A stretch of DNA of 64,000 nt from Bacteroidota bacterium (GTDB taxonomy: Bacteria > Chlamydiota > Chlamydiia > Chlamydiales > FEN-1388), in NCBI GenBank assembly GCA_013285825.1, contig JABDGV010000004.1, positions 83,917 through 147,916 on the forward strand, written 5' to 3'. Below are positions 50,798 through 59,824 of this stretch, in pieces. A program made the position numbers and the translations under genes. Numbering within the stretch: the stretch's first letter is position 1; each line of letters begins with the position of its first letter. The notes beneath the pieces are model-generated. The model had not been told where the DNA came from. It searched no databases and saw only the letters and a list, made by a program, of their open reading frames with translations.

Positions 50798-51826
50798 ATG
50801 AAAAGAATATCCATTAAAACAACATCCCTTCTTGCATTCTTGGGAATTGCCCAACTGATGTCTCAAGGCCTTCCGGCCGATATTAATCTCGACTTTGATA
50901 AGGATAATACGAATGTCCGTATCTATCAATTTTTCCGAGGACAAAAGGGAGATAAAGGAGAGAAGGGCGACTCTGGTAACGATTCGGTCATTCAATCAAC
51001 TGGGTTTGGCTACAATATCGATAGCTCGTACAACAACAACATGCAGAGTACTGGCTCGGTCATAGCCCCATTTTCATCAATCCAGGCAGCTTTAAATCAA
51101 GCAGCATCTGATTGCAACCCCTTTGATCCTGTAACGCTCTATGTGCAGCCAGGCATGTATGACGAAGATATTACTATTTCGAACCTCTACAATGTCTCAA
51201 TTGTTGTTTTAGGGCCTGCAGTGCTTGGAAGTTCTGGAGATGTTGCATCAAATGCTGCTCCTAGAGGTATCTATTGGCAGGTAGATAGTTCAGCTCAAGA
51301 TGGCGACTACAAGCGCCCCTCTTTAGTGATTTCTCAGGCAATACAAGGCATTATGGCAGAAGATAACTGCAATGCCTTCAAGATCACAGGCAACCTCAGC
51401 ATCATCAACGGCTCAATGATGCCTGCAAATGTCGTTATTCGTTCGCACATTATGGGAACATGTACAGGAAACGGTCCCATATGTTTGTACACAACAAACA
51501 GTGTGTTTGAAAATGGAATCCAGGGCAACTTGTTGAAATTGTCTTTTGCTGAGCATACCCAATTTAATGGATGGCTCGATATTTTCAGCTATGGTCGAAT
51601 TATCAATAGCGCCATTCTCTATGGCATGCAGGTACAAAGCTCTCCAGACACAAGCAGCATGCCTTTTGGAATTAGCCAATCACTTTTCAACAACAACTTT
51701 AATGGACCCGATGGCTCTTTGATTGTCGATTTTTATACCAACAGCTGCTTTGCAGATGGCGGCCTGTTTGGCATGCAAGGAACAATCCAAAGCGGCTCAA
51801 AAATAGTTGTAGGGGCTACTTCCTAA
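50798..51826 (+). CDS. Exported collagen-like / beta-helix protein
   Basis: A 342-residue protein with a signal peptide (MKRISIKTTSLLAFLGIAQL). Five Gly-x-y triplets GQKGDKGEKGDSGND (48-62) form a short collagen-like stretch. The rest looks like a right-handed parallel beta-helix: FSSIQAALNQAASD, VTLYVQPGMYDEDITISNL, then repeating short strands such as GNLSIINGSMMPANVVI. Similar architecture occurs in surface or secreted proteins of amoeba-associated bacteria. It ends overlapping the M15-like lipoprotein gene by 11 bases. Carbohydrate binding is a guess. Confidence 0.65.
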   Translation: MKRISIKTTSLLAFLGIAQLMSQGLPADINLDFDKDNTNVRIYQFFRGQKGDKGEKGDSGNDSVIQSTGFGYNIDSSYNNNMQSTGSVIAPFSSIQAALNQAASDCNPFDPVTLYVQPGMYDEDITISNLYNVSIVVLGPAVLGSSGDVASNAAPRGIYWQVDSSAQDGDYKRPSLVISQAIQGIMAEDNCNAFKITGNLSIINGSMMPANVVIRSHIMGTCTGNGPICLYTTNSVFENGIQGNLLKLSFAEHTQFNGWLDIFSYGRIINSAILYGMQVQSSPDTSSMPFGISQSLFNNNFNGPDGSLIVDFYTNSCFADGGLFGMQGTIQSGSKIVVGATS

Positions 51827-52622
51827 GATAGGTTTGAGCATCTTGCCAGAGGCAGGCGACAGGTTTATTAAGCTCTCTGTCAAATCGTACCTGGATGTCG
51901 AGATAGGGGAAGGGATGGCGGTTATCCAAGTTCCTTCCCTCATTCGGAAGATAGACTTTCACCAATACCTCTTTATTTGCCCAGGCAGCTGTTTGCGTGT
52001 CGGACGTTGGGTTTCTCGAAAACTCCACGTACTCTTTTTTCCCTGAGAAAAGCGGGTTTAAAGCGTAGTATCGAATGATTTCTTGCACCACTTTATCCAT
52101 TTGGGTTTCATACCCCTCAATGAAGAAGGAGACGGCTCCTCCAATTAAATGTTTGGTTGAAGCAGTTTTATGTTTTTCATCGATATATTGCTCATGGCTT
52201 GGACAGCGATGGCCAGAGGTGACGATCACTCTCTTTTGCAAAGAGGACTGCACAAAGTTTAAAAGTTCAAGCAGGACGGGATATATATACTCCTGGCCAT
52301 TTCGAACAGGAAGTCCATGGCGCTCAAAGCCGCCGCAATCCCAGATTCGATCCTTCTCTTTTCCATTTTCATAAATAATGTAGGGTGGATTGAGTGACGA
52401 TCCTTTGCAGCGAAGAAATTCTTTGGTGATTGCCTTCAAGGGACTGTCTGAGTCGTTCCAAGGATAAACAGGATAAACCTTATTAGCTTGAGCGGATGCG
52501 GGCACACGTTCATCCGCTTTTGAACGAAAGATTGCCTTTGGCTCTTTTTGCTCTTGAGTGCATCCACTTGCAAACAGAAGGGCAATGAGCGATACTCCAA
52601 TTCCTGTAAAAAAGTAATTCAT
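51816..52622 (-). CDS. Lipoprotein with peptidase-M15-like domain
   Basis: I start at ATG 52622, because GAGAGG lies six bases upstream; the ATG at 52628 abuts it. The signal MNYFFTGIGVSLIALLFASGC has a lipobox (Ala-Ser-Gly-Cys). The domain shows TSGHRCPSHEQY then STKHLIGGAVSFF, recalling the M15 (D-Ala-D-Ala carboxypeptidase-like) core; the position of the second zinc ligand Asp reads Ser, so it may not be an active peptidase. In C. trachomatis the gene next to gph is also a hypothetical. The start codon overlaps that of gph by two bases, divergently. Confidence 0.65.
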   Translation of the reverse strand: MNYFFTGIGVSLIALLFASGCTQEQKEPKAIFRSKADERVPASAQANKVYPVYPWNDSDSPLKAITKEFLRCKGSSLNPPYIIYENGKEKDRIWDCGGFERHGLPVRNGQEYIYPVLLELLNFVQSSLQKRVIVTSGHRCPSHEQYIDEKHKTASTKHLIGGAVSFFIEGYETQMDKVVQEIIRYYALNPLFSGKKEYVEFSRNPTSDTQTAAWANKEVLVKVYLPNEGRNLDNRHPFPYLDIQVRFDRELNKPVACLWQDAQTYLRK

Positions 52623-53310
52623 GGACATCCTCTCATCAACCGACCTTCTACTTTTTGATTTTGACGGACTTCTTGTCGATACCGAAGAGCTCCACTTTAG
52701 AGCATATACCCAGATGTGTGCAAAGAGAGGAGTGAAAATTCCTTGGGATTTTAATCGCTATTTTCAAATTGCTGAAAAGGGCGGAACGCTTATTCGCGAT
52801 ACGCTCTATGCAGAATTTTCAGAGCTTTATGCCCAAGAGCCAAACTGGGCTGTACTCTATGAAGAAAAAAGAAAAGCGCTTTATGCCATCGTTGAGGGTG
52901 AAAAGGCTAAACTTCTTCCAGGTGTTGAACATCTTTTAACTGTTTTAGCTGAGCGAAATATACCGCGCGCAATTGTGACTCACTCGCCAAGAAAATTGAT
53001 TGAAGATTTTGCTCTTAATCTGCCGATACTCAAAACAATTTCTGTTTGGGTATGTAGAGAAGACTACAAATTGCCTAAGCCCAATCCCGATGGCTATTTA
53101 AAGGCATTGGAGCTGTTTCATCATCCTAAACGAGTATTGGGGTTTGAAGATGCCGTTCGTGGAATAGAGGCGCTGCAAAGTGCCAAGATTCCAGCAGTTT
53201 TGGTTGGACACAAGGATTCAGCTACCCGAGCTTTCTGGAAGAGCCGAGGAGTCATCATCATTGACAGGGTTGATGAGATCTTGGGGATAAAAGACCTTAA
53301 CGAGCGTTAA
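52621..53310 (+). CDS. gph: HAD-family phosphatase (phosphoglycolate phosphatase-like)
   Basis: A 229-residue HAD hydrolase: LLLFDFDGLLVDTEELHF with the nucleophile Asp (motif I), IVTHSPRKL (motif II), LPKPNPDGYL with Lys (motif III) and GFEDAVRGIEAL (motif IV). Substrate unproven; CT464 is called gph in C. trachomatis and is syntenic. The start overlaps the divergent lipoprotein gene, and the last ~93 bases overlap the convergent truA end. Confidence 0.85.
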   Translation: MDILSSTDLLLFDFDGLLVDTEELHFRAYTQMCAKRGVKIPWDFNRYFQIAEKGGTLIRDTLYAEFSELYAQEPNWAVLYEEKRKALYAIVEGEKAKLLPGVEHLLTVLAERNIPRAIVTHSPRKLIEDFALNLPILKTISVWVCREDYKLPKPNPDGYLKALELFHHPKRVLGFEDAVRGIEALQSAKIPAVLVGHKDSATRAFWKSRGVIIIDRVDEILGIKDLNER

Positions 53311-54051
53311 GCCATTGGCTGGAACGGCCCGCTCTGCCTGCTTTCTATCTTTAGCATGAAAGACTCTCTTTATATCTTTCAGCTCTCGTCTGCCCGTTCC
53401 AACAGCAAGCAGCATGCCTGTGATGTTTCTCACCATTTTATAGAAGAACCCATCGCCTTCAAACTCAAGCTGAAATCCAGAAGGGGTCGGTATCACATCG
53501 AGTCGTAAAATCGTCCGATAGGGATTTTTCTCAATGGGCGCTCCTCCTCCAACATTTGCAAATGAGGTGAAATCGTGTTTTCCAATAAAGAGCTTGGCCG
53601 CTTGTCGAACAAGGTCCATATCTACTTTTTTGTGAAGATGGAGAGTATATCGCTGTTCAAAGGGCATCACATACGATTCTGTGCAGATGGAATAGCGGTA
53701 GATCTTTTTTATTGCTGACCGGTTGGCATGAAAGTTCGGGTGCGCCTCTGCAAATTCCAATATTCGAATGTCTTTAGGCAGAATGCCGTTTAAGGCTTTG
53801 AAGATAGTTTTCGTGTTCAAGCTCTTATCTGTTCGAAAATGGGCCACTTGGCCTAAAGCGTGAACGCCTGCATCCGTTCTTCCTGCTGCAATAATTCGAA
53901 CAGGGATTTTGATAAGACGCAGAAGAGCCTCTTCAATCAGCTGCTGAATACTCAAGCCGTTGGGCTGGGTCTGCCATCCGTGGAAGCTTGTTCCATCGTA
54001 GGCAATAGTCATTCGATATGTTTTGAGGCGCTGCTTGTGCGTGTGGGGCAT
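53218..54051 (-). CDS. truA: tRNA pseudouridine synthase A
   Basis: Modifies U38-40 in tRNA anticodon arms. The catalytic Asp motif AAGRTDAGVHALGQ, the early strand RMTIAYDGTSFHGWQ and LEFEGDGFFYKMVRNI are intact. I use ATG 54051 as start; the 16 residues further upstream would be unusual and lie inside lpxG. The C-terminus extends about 20 polar residues past the usual end and overlaps gph by 93 bases. Its 5' end overlaps lpxG by 43 bases. It is the homologue of CT463. Confidence 0.92.
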   Translation of the reverse strand: MPHTHKQRLKTYRMTIAYDGTSFHGWQTQPNGLSIQQLIEEALLRLIKIPVRIIAAGRTDAGVHALGQVAHFRTDKSLNTKTIFKALNGILPKDIRILEFAEAHPNFHANRSAIKKIYRYSICTESYVMPFEQRYTLHLHKKVDMDLVRQAAKLFIGKHDFTSFANVGGGAPIEKNPYRTILRLDVIPTPSGFQLEFEGDGFFYKMVRNITGMLLAVGTGRRELKDIKRVFHAKDRKQAERAVPANGLTLVKVFYPQDLINPVNDDDSSALPESSGS

Positions 54052-55118
54052 TGTGCTCGATCTGAAACGATTTTTGAAATTTCGGGAATTGGCTTCCATG
54101 CCCTTTCAGTGACCGTCGGCTTTGGAACAAATTGGAAGAGGGTCATCTGAGGAGGGGCAAACCAGCGAAATGGAAAGGTGGTTCCAAGTCCTCGAGAAAT
54201 AAAGAGCGTTTTATCACCTCGTTGATGAAGGCCGCTTTTTAGGGATTTATCTCGAATTGGAGTGATCTTTTTCCAGAAAAGGGGAAGATTGACTTGGCCT
54301 CCATGAGTGTGACCAAAGAGGTAGAGGTCGCCGGGATAGAGTTTTAAAAGAGGGAAGGAGTCGGGATTATGGGATAAAACAATGGTTGGCAGTTGTGGGG
54401 ATAAGCCCTTAAAGGCCTCTTCTGGAATACATTGGTTCGCCATGATATCGCCAAGGCCGACGATATTTATCCGGTTCATTCCAAAGCCAATAAGCGCGTT
54501 GTTGTTATGCAGAACTCGAATTCCTGCATTTTTATACATATCTAATAGCTCTTGAAGGGGCTGGATGGGACCTTTGACCGGTTCTGTATGCCGTTCGACT
54601 TTGGTTCCCAAAAGCCTGGAAAATCCGCGAAATAGGGGAGGGATCTTGTCATGTTCGATGACAAACTGTTCATCGTCATCGAGGGAAAGATATTTTTCGT
54701 AGTCGTGGTTGCCAAGAGTTGCAAAAACACCAAATGGTGCTTGAATTGTTTTTAACCACTCTTCGAGCACTTCTCGATTTTCAAGAGTGCCGTAGCAAAT
54801 AAGATCGCCAGTAAAAACGATAGCATCGGGAGCTAATTGCTCGATCTTGCGACTGATTTTTTGTAAAAAGTTTTTGGATGTGCTGGCAGAAAAATGTAAA
54901 TCGGAGATGTGAAGAAGTGAAAATCCGCTCATCCGTTTGGGAAGATTTTGGATAGGAAGTGCAATTTTGCGGGTAAAGATCAGGTTTGGCTCAATATAGC
55001 GGGGCCAGATGCCAATAATCGAAAGTGTGCACCACAGATCCCAGGCATATTCCCATGATTTTTGTTGGGACTCTTTTTGCTGTGACTGCGTTGGCAGATT
55101 TTGACTTTGATTCTCCAA
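54009..55118 (-). CDS. lpxG: UDP-2,3-diacylglucosamine pyrophosphatase LpxG (metallophosphoesterase)
   Basis: Calcineurin-type phosphoesterase at the position of CT461, the enzyme shown to be LpxG in C. trachomatis, which acts in lipid A synthesis. Motifs: HISDLHF (70-76), GDLI (104-107), GNHD (136-139), SHNPD, and GHTHGGQ. An N-terminal region of 30-50 residues includes a hydrophobic stretch (WCTLSIIGIW) that could anchor it. Between it and truA the homologue of ispD (CT462) is missing. Assignment rests on family plus synteny; the catalysed step is not shown by sequence alone. Confidence 0.85.
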   Translation of the reverse strand: MENQSQNLPTQSQQKESQQKSWEYAWDLWCTLSIIGIWPRYIEPNLIFTRKIALPIQNLPKRMSGFSLLHISDLHFSASTSKNFLQKISRKIEQLAPDAIVFTGDLICYGTLENREVLEEWLKTIQAPFGVFATLGNHDYEKYLSLDDDEQFVIEHDKIPPLFRGFSRLLGTKVERHTEPVKGPIQPLQELLDMYKNAGIRVLHNNNALIGFGMNRINIVGLGDIMANQCIPEEAFKGLSPQLPTIVLSHNPDSFPLLKLYPGDLYLFGHTHGGQVNLPLFWKKITPIRDKSLKSGLHQRGDKTLFISRGLGTTFPFRWFAPPQMTLFQFVPKPTVTERAWKPIPEISKIVSDRAQCPTRTSSASKHIE

Positions 55119-55218
55119 GGGTGGGTCTTCACTTTATATTCGGACCGTACAATACCAAAAAGAGCTGGAGAGAGTCTATAATAGATTTCTCTTCAGCTCT
55201 TGTACAACTTTCAAATAC

Positions 55219-55491
55219 TTAAGCTTTGATATGAGCTGATACTTTTTTGGTCAGCTGGAACATATCAATTTGCTGTTGCCCACCGAGCACGCGAGCAAGC
55301 TTTTGATCTGGGTTGATGTTTCTTTTCGCTTTAGCATCTTGGAGTTTATTCTTCTTGATATAATCCCAAAGGCGCTTAGTGATCTCTGTACGTGGCATTG
55401 GGCCTCGTCCTACGATTTCTGCGAGTGCATCGCTCACATGAACTGGTTTCATAAGAGCTGATGGCTTTTTTGGTTTTGAAGCTTCTTTCAT
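55219..55491 (-). CDS. SWIB/MDM2-domain protein
   Basis: A small basic protein (90 aa). The C-terminal ~70 residues form the SWIB fold: ALAEIVGRGPMPRTEITKRL, WDYIKKNKLQD, NINPDQKLARVLGG and MFQLTKKVSAHI. The N-terminus is lysine-rich. SWIB-domain proteins in Chlamydiae are thought to affect chromatin or DNA topology; CT460 is the homologue and is the neighbour of lpxG. It is transcribed in the direction of lpxG with 100 bases between. Confidence 0.93.
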   Translation of the reverse strand: MKEASKPKKPSALMKPVHVSDALAEIVGRGPMPRTEITKRLWDYIKKNKLQDAKAKRNINPDQKLARVLGGQQQIDMFQLTKKVSAHIKA

Positions 55492-55631
55492 TTACACAGT
55501 CTCCTGTCTCTGGTTCTAAGAACATTTCCGCTATATAGAATTCTAAGAAAAATCTTCAAGAGAATTATTTTCTAGCTCTCTCTTAAGATTGCTGATATCG
55601 TTAAGTTATAAGCCATCTCCACAGAGAGAAT

Positions 55632-57617
55632 ATGACCACTTTACGAGAAGAGCAAATTCGGAAAGCAAATATTTTTTACAAAGCTATGTTATCGAGCAAT
55701 TCGATCGCTGAACTCAGCCGTTCTTTAGATTTTGACATCGATATTTCAGCTTTACGGGATCTTCCCTATCGCGATGCAGCCCTTATGCTCTTTGTACTCT
55801 GTTGTGGCATAATCCAGGGCCCACTTACTGATTTTAAAAAAATTTCTAGACAGCTTTCATCCATTGACCACTTCTACAGGGACTTGGGCGGCCTCATTGG
55901 GTATTATGAAGAGGTGCTGGCTTTAATTGATAAAGCAAAAAGAGGGGAAAAGGATGAGGTTGGCGAGCTTTATCCTCCTCCTTATACCGACATGACTAAT
56001 CATTCAGCTCTCTACTGGGAAGCTCTTAAAACTGGTTTAGAGCATCTTTCTGAGTCTGCAGAAATTTATGTCGTTGGAGGCGCAGGGGATCGGCTGAATT
56101 TGCGGGATGAAAAGACAAATGTTGCTCTTCCTGCGGCTCGTCTTACATTCCTTGGAAGAACTCTTTTAGAAAATCTTATCCGCGATTTAGAGGCAAAGGA
56201 GTATCTTGCCTATAAGCTTTTAGGAAAGCGCATTCGCATCCCTGTTCTCTTTATGACTTCTGTAGAAAAGAATAATGACGGCGAAATTGTTCGGATTTTA
56301 GAAGAGCATGGCTATTTCGGCCGGCCAAAAGAGACCTTTTTTCGAATCGTACAGCCGCTGGCACCTGTCATCGCGGAAGATGGACGATTTGTCTGCACAG
56401 ATGAGGGCGGCCTCTTTTTAAAGCCTGGCGGCCACGGCGTCATCTGGAAGCTTGCTCATGATGCCAAGGCGCTTGATTGGTTCAAAGGCCATAATTGCCG
56501 CTACTTATCGATTAGGCAGGTCAATAATCCCTTAGCGTTTGTCGACTGTGCATCGCTCATTCTCTTAGGTCTTGGCGCAGAGGGAAATAAGTCCTTTGGT
56601 TTTGCCAGCTGCAATCGACTGCCCAATCTTTCCGAAGGAATAAATGTACTGGAAGTTACAGGCGATTCTTGCGCCATATCTAACTATGAATATACGAAAA
56701 GCGACTCCGGATATGATCTTTCAAACTGTCCGGCGAATACCAACATTCTCTTTGCATCTGTTTCTGGAATTGAAAAGGCGCTTGAAAAAGATCCCTTCCC
56801 AGGGCAGATGGTTAATATGGGGTCGCACCATGTTGAAGAAAATGGAGTCTCTCTTGTAGCTGTTCGTTTGGAATCAACGATGCAGAATATCACAGACAGC
56901 ATGCTTGAAAAGTGGGAAAAGGACAGGCCGGAAAAGCTATCCACTTTTCTTGCCCTCTTTCCGCGCAATCGGCTGTTTTCAGTTACGAAGCGTCTTCATG
57001 GATTATTTGAAACTCCCGAGCGTGCGTTTTTTGATATGCAGAATTGGGCAAGACGCTCAGTTGAGCGGTCAGGAGCTGTATTGCCAAAAGAACAGTTGTT
57101 TGAAGAGTTTATCCAAGCAGGACCCAATGCTACCATATTGCTCCATCCGGCAATAGGTCCAATTGAGGAGATCGTGGCTCAAAAAATTAAAGAGCTCAAA
57201 ATGTCTGAAGGCTCAGAGCTTGAACTCGATCTTGCCGAGTGTTTACTCGATAATGTCGACGTCCATGGAAGCCTTCGAATTCTTAGCTCATCTTTAAATA
57301 ACTCGCCTGCTTGCATCTTGAGAAATGTACAAGTGTCTAATCGGGGAGTTGCATCTTCTGGACAGTTTGAAAAGCATTGGCAGAGAACAGTCGAACGCCT
57401 TGAAACGTGCCAAATCACGCTTCAAGGAAATGCAGCATTCGTTGCAGAAAATGTTGAATTATTGGGCAATATTTCTATAGATGTGCCAGACGGATATGTT
57501 TTACGGGCTATCTCATCGGATCAAGGGGTTCAATGGAGAAAGGATCCCATCCCGGAGGGTGGGATCCTTGAATGGAAGTATACTTTCCAAGAGGGAATTA
57601 GCTTGCAGCTTGAATAG
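55632..57617 (+). CDS. UDP-sugar pyrophosphorylase-like uridylyltransferase
   Basis: A 661-residue UDPGP-family protein. The nucleotide-binding signature reads VVGGAGDRLNL, followed by PAARLTFLGRTLLENLI and RIPVLFMTSVEKNNDG; other core segments are YFGRPKETFFRIVQPL, LKPGGHGVIW and SIRQVNNPLAF. The canonical G-x-G-x-R segment (GGAGDRL) differs slightly. The C-terminal third resembles the beta-helix extension of plant and protist UDP-sugar pyrophosphorylases. It would make UDP-sugars from sugar-1-phosphate. It ends inside the convergent Inc-like gene by 20 bases. Confidence 0.8.
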   Translation: MTTLREEQIRKANIFYKAMLSSNSIAELSRSLDFDIDISALRDLPYRDAALMLFVLCCGIIQGPLTDFKKISRQLSSIDHFYRDLGGLIGYYEEVLALIDKAKRGEKDEVGELYPPPYTDMTNHSALYWEALKTGLEHLSESAEIYVVGGAGDRLNLRDEKTNVALPAARLTFLGRTLLENLIRDLEAKEYLAYKLLGKRIRIPVLFMTSVEKNNDGEIVRILEEHGYFGRPKETFFRIVQPLAPVIAEDGRFVCTDEGGLFLKPGGHGVIWKLAHDAKALDWFKGHNCRYLSIRQVNNPLAFVDCASLILLGLGAEGNKSFGFASCNRLPNLSEGINVLEVTGDSCAISNYEYTKSDSGYDLSNCPANTNILFASVSGIEKALEKDPFPGQMVNMGSHHVEENGVSLVAVRLESTMQNITDSMLEKWEKDRPEKLSTFLALFPRNRLFSVTKRLHGLFETPERAFFDMQNWARRSVERSGAVLPKEQLFEEFIQAGPNATILLHPAIGPIEEIVAQKIKELKMSEGSELELDLAECLLDNVDVHGSLRILSSSLNNSPACILRNVQVSNRGVASSGQFEKHWQRTVERLETCQITLQGNAAFVAENVELLGNISIDVPDGYVLRAISSDQGVQWRKDPIPEGGILEWKYTFQEGISLQLE

Positions 57618-57972
57618 GCACAATCCATGAAGGAAGGATACCTGTAGAAGCTAAGAAAATTCCTCCAGCTGCTGCAAAAGCGATGCCTGCAGAAGCCAAG
57701 GCTGCTTTTAGCCAGAGCTTATCAGCAAATTTTGCGCCTATAATAGCTGCAATAGCTGTACTAAAAGATAGTGCGGCAAGACCAAAATTCGATTTTGCAA
57801 AATTATATGTGCACTTCAGGAAGGGCAGCACAAATTGAAACGCTTGACTTATGCGTGCGGCAATCGCAGCAACGATGGGGCTTATGTACGATACAACTTT
57901 AGTAGCTGTATTCTGTACGCCTTGGGCAAATGATGATATACCGCTAGTGACATAGCTGATTGGGTTACTCAT
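57598..57972 (-). CDS. Small protein with a bilobed hydrophobic domain (Inc-like)
   Basis: A 124-residue protein. The C-terminal part contains two hydrophobic helices separated by a short charged turn (ALSFSTAIAAIIGAKFADKL then ALASAGIAFAAAGGIFLAS), the pattern used to recognise chlamydial inclusion-membrane proteins. An amphipathic N-terminal half precedes them. The Inc assignment is by pattern only, since short membrane proteins can look alike. It overlaps the end of the UDPGP gene and is divergent from prfB by about 220 bases. Confidence 0.6.
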   Translation of the reverse strand: MSNPISYVTSGISSFAQGVQNTATKVVSYISPIVAAIAARISQAFQFVLPFLKCTYNFAKSNFGLAALSFSTAIAAIIGAKFADKLWLKAALASAGIAFAAAGGIFLASTGILPSWIVPIQAAS

Positions 57973-58192
57973 AAGATTAAATTCCTCTCATCAATTAAGA
58001 GATGGCAAAACGTCATGAGAGTAGGCAGAAAGGGTATTTACCGCAATAGTAAGTAAGTCAAAATTTATCAAATCTTAAAAATGGAGCTTCCACTTATTTG
58101 TGGAAGGCAAATCAAAAAAATACTGTTTCAGAAAAGTGGAAAATCAAACTCAACTGTGCTATTATTTTACTCAAACTTTTTAGGGAAAATAT

Positions 58193-59288
58193 ATGTCTGA
58201 AATTTCGGAGCGGCTCGAAGATTTGCATCAAAGAACCCTGCATATGTGGAGGTATCTTTGACGTCTCTGCCAAAGAAAAAAGATTGCAAGAACTTGAACA
58301 GCTGATGGCCTCCTCAAGCTTTTGGGATGACCAAGAGACTGCAAAGACAACCATAGCTGAATCCAACGAGCTCAAATCGTGGATCGAACCAATCAGTGAT
58401 GTTAAGAGGCGTTTAGAAGATGTCAAATCGCTTCTTGCAGATGCGGGCAGTGATGAACAGTTTATGCAAGAGCTCTCTCAAGAGGTGCTCGTCTGCGAAA
58501 AAAACCTTGAAAAACTCGAAGCGCGCCGAATGCTTTCTGGCGAGATGGATAAGGCCAACTGCTTTTTAAGCGTCAACGCAGGGGCTGGCGGAACGGAAGC
58601 GTGTGATTGGGCTCAGATGCTTTTCAGAATGTATGAGCGCTATGCAGAGAATAAGGGCTGGACGGTTGAAATCATTGACGTTTTAGAAGGCGAAGTTGCA
58701 GGCATTCGTTCTGGAACCATTCGAATTATTGGCGAGTTTGCTTATGGACATTGCAGGGCTGAAAAGGGTGTGCACCGACTCGTTCGAATCTCTCCTTTTG
58801 ATTCCAATGCACGCCGCCATACAAGCTTTGCAGCAGTCGACGTGACTCCTGAAGTGTCTGATGATATTGAGATCGATATCAAACCGGATGAGATCAGAAC
58901 AGATACCTATCGAGCTTCCGGCGCTGGCGGCCAGCACGTCAATAAAACTGATTCGGCTGTTCGCATAACGCACATTCCAACGGGCGTTGTTGTCTGCTCT
59001 CAGCAGCAGAGAAGCCAGCCGCAGAACAGAGAGTATTGCATGAAGCTGCTTCGCGCAAAGCTTTATGAATTGAAGATGGAAGAGCGGCAGAAGAAAATTG
59101 ACTCGTTCTCTGAAGATAAGAAAAAAATTGAGTGGGGAAGCCAGATACGAAGTTATACTTTCCAACCCTATACTCTTGTAAAAGATTCAAGAACAAAGGT
59201 AGAAGTAGGCGACGTACAATCGGTTATGAATGGAGAGCTTGACTCCTTCATCTATGCCTATTTAAAAGAATTCGGCAGTGCGAGATAG
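58193..59288 (+). CDS. prfB: Peptide chain release factor 2 with programmed +1 frameshift
   Basis: Terminates translation at UGA and UAA. Translation starts at ATG 58193 and reads 22 codons to TGA at 58259; a +1 shift there joins the main frame, which runs to 59288. The start at 58098 seen in the main frame is not the real one. Core features: SPF codon-recognition tripeptide in RISPFDSNARR and the GGQ motif in SGAGGQHVNKT. It is the CT459 homologue and follows the chlamydial order with GNAT and yebC. Frameshift signals are listed separately. The product length after shifting is about 364 residues. Confidence 0.93.
58248..58262 (+). promoter_or_regulatory. RF2 autoregulatory frameshift signal
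   Basis: GGAGG at 58248-58252 acts as an internal Shine-Dalgarno, then TAT, CTT and TGA-C (58259-58262). This reproduces the E. coli prfB signal (AGG, TAT, CTT TGA C): slow UGA recognition at low RF2 promotes +1 slippage from CTT to TTT. Confidence 0.95.
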
Positions 59289-59296
59289 TATTTTCT

Positions 59297-59824
59297 ATGG
59301 ATGAACAAGAAAAGCCCCAGCAGGAAAAACCCATTCCTGAGGGCCTCACAGTTCGGTATACGCAGCCTCAAGATGTTGAGCCATTGAAGCGCTGGTTCTC
59401 TGACCCAACGGTTCAGGATTGGTTTCCCATGTGTAATGAGGCTGAAGTTGATGATGCAGCTCGCCGCTGGGTATCTTTTTGCAGGATTAAGTCAAGCTTG
59501 ACGGCGGAGATCAACGGCACGCCTGTAGGCATCGTGACTCTCTACCTTCAAGCGTATAAAAAGCTTTTGCATCAGGCCGAGTTTGGGATCATTGTTGCTC
59601 CCGAGTATCGCGATAAGGGCATCGGGACGTACCTCATGAAGGCTGCCATGAAGCTTGCCAAAGAGCAGTTCAAGATTGAGCTCTTGCATCTACAGGTCTA
59701 TGCGGAGAATCCTGCTTATCGGCTCTATAAGCGGCTTGGCTTCCGTGAGTATGGCCGCCAATCGCACTGGCTAAAAGATGGCAACCGCTATGTGGGCCGC
59801 ATCTTTATGGAACGATTTTTGTAG
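59297..59824 (+). CDS. GNAT family acetyltransferase
   Basis: 175 residues; acetyl-CoA loop YRDKGIGTYLMKAAM, LQVYAENPAYRLYKRLGF (C-terminal acceptor pattern) and EFGIIVAPE as the beta strand before the loop. It is eight bases after prfB and sits where CT458, an acetyltransferase, is found in C. trachomatis. Ribosomal protein or aminoglycoside acetylation is possible, the substrate is not known. It ends overlapping the convergent pabC-like gene by 20 bases. Confidence 0.85.
   Translation: MDEQEKPQQEKPIPEGLTVRYTQPQDVEPLKRWFSDPTVQDWFPMCNEAEVDDAARRWVSFCRIKSSLTAEINGTPVGIVTLYLQAYKKLLHQAEFGIIVAPEYRDKGIGTYLMKAAMKLAKEQFKIELLHLQVYAENPAYRLYKRLGFREYGRQSHWLKDGNRYVGRIFMERFL

Noticed and set aside
58098..58192. 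Upstream part of the prfB main frame as a true N-terminus
   Set aside because: It has no family similarity and no ribosome site; the leader frame plus frameshift explains the gene better.
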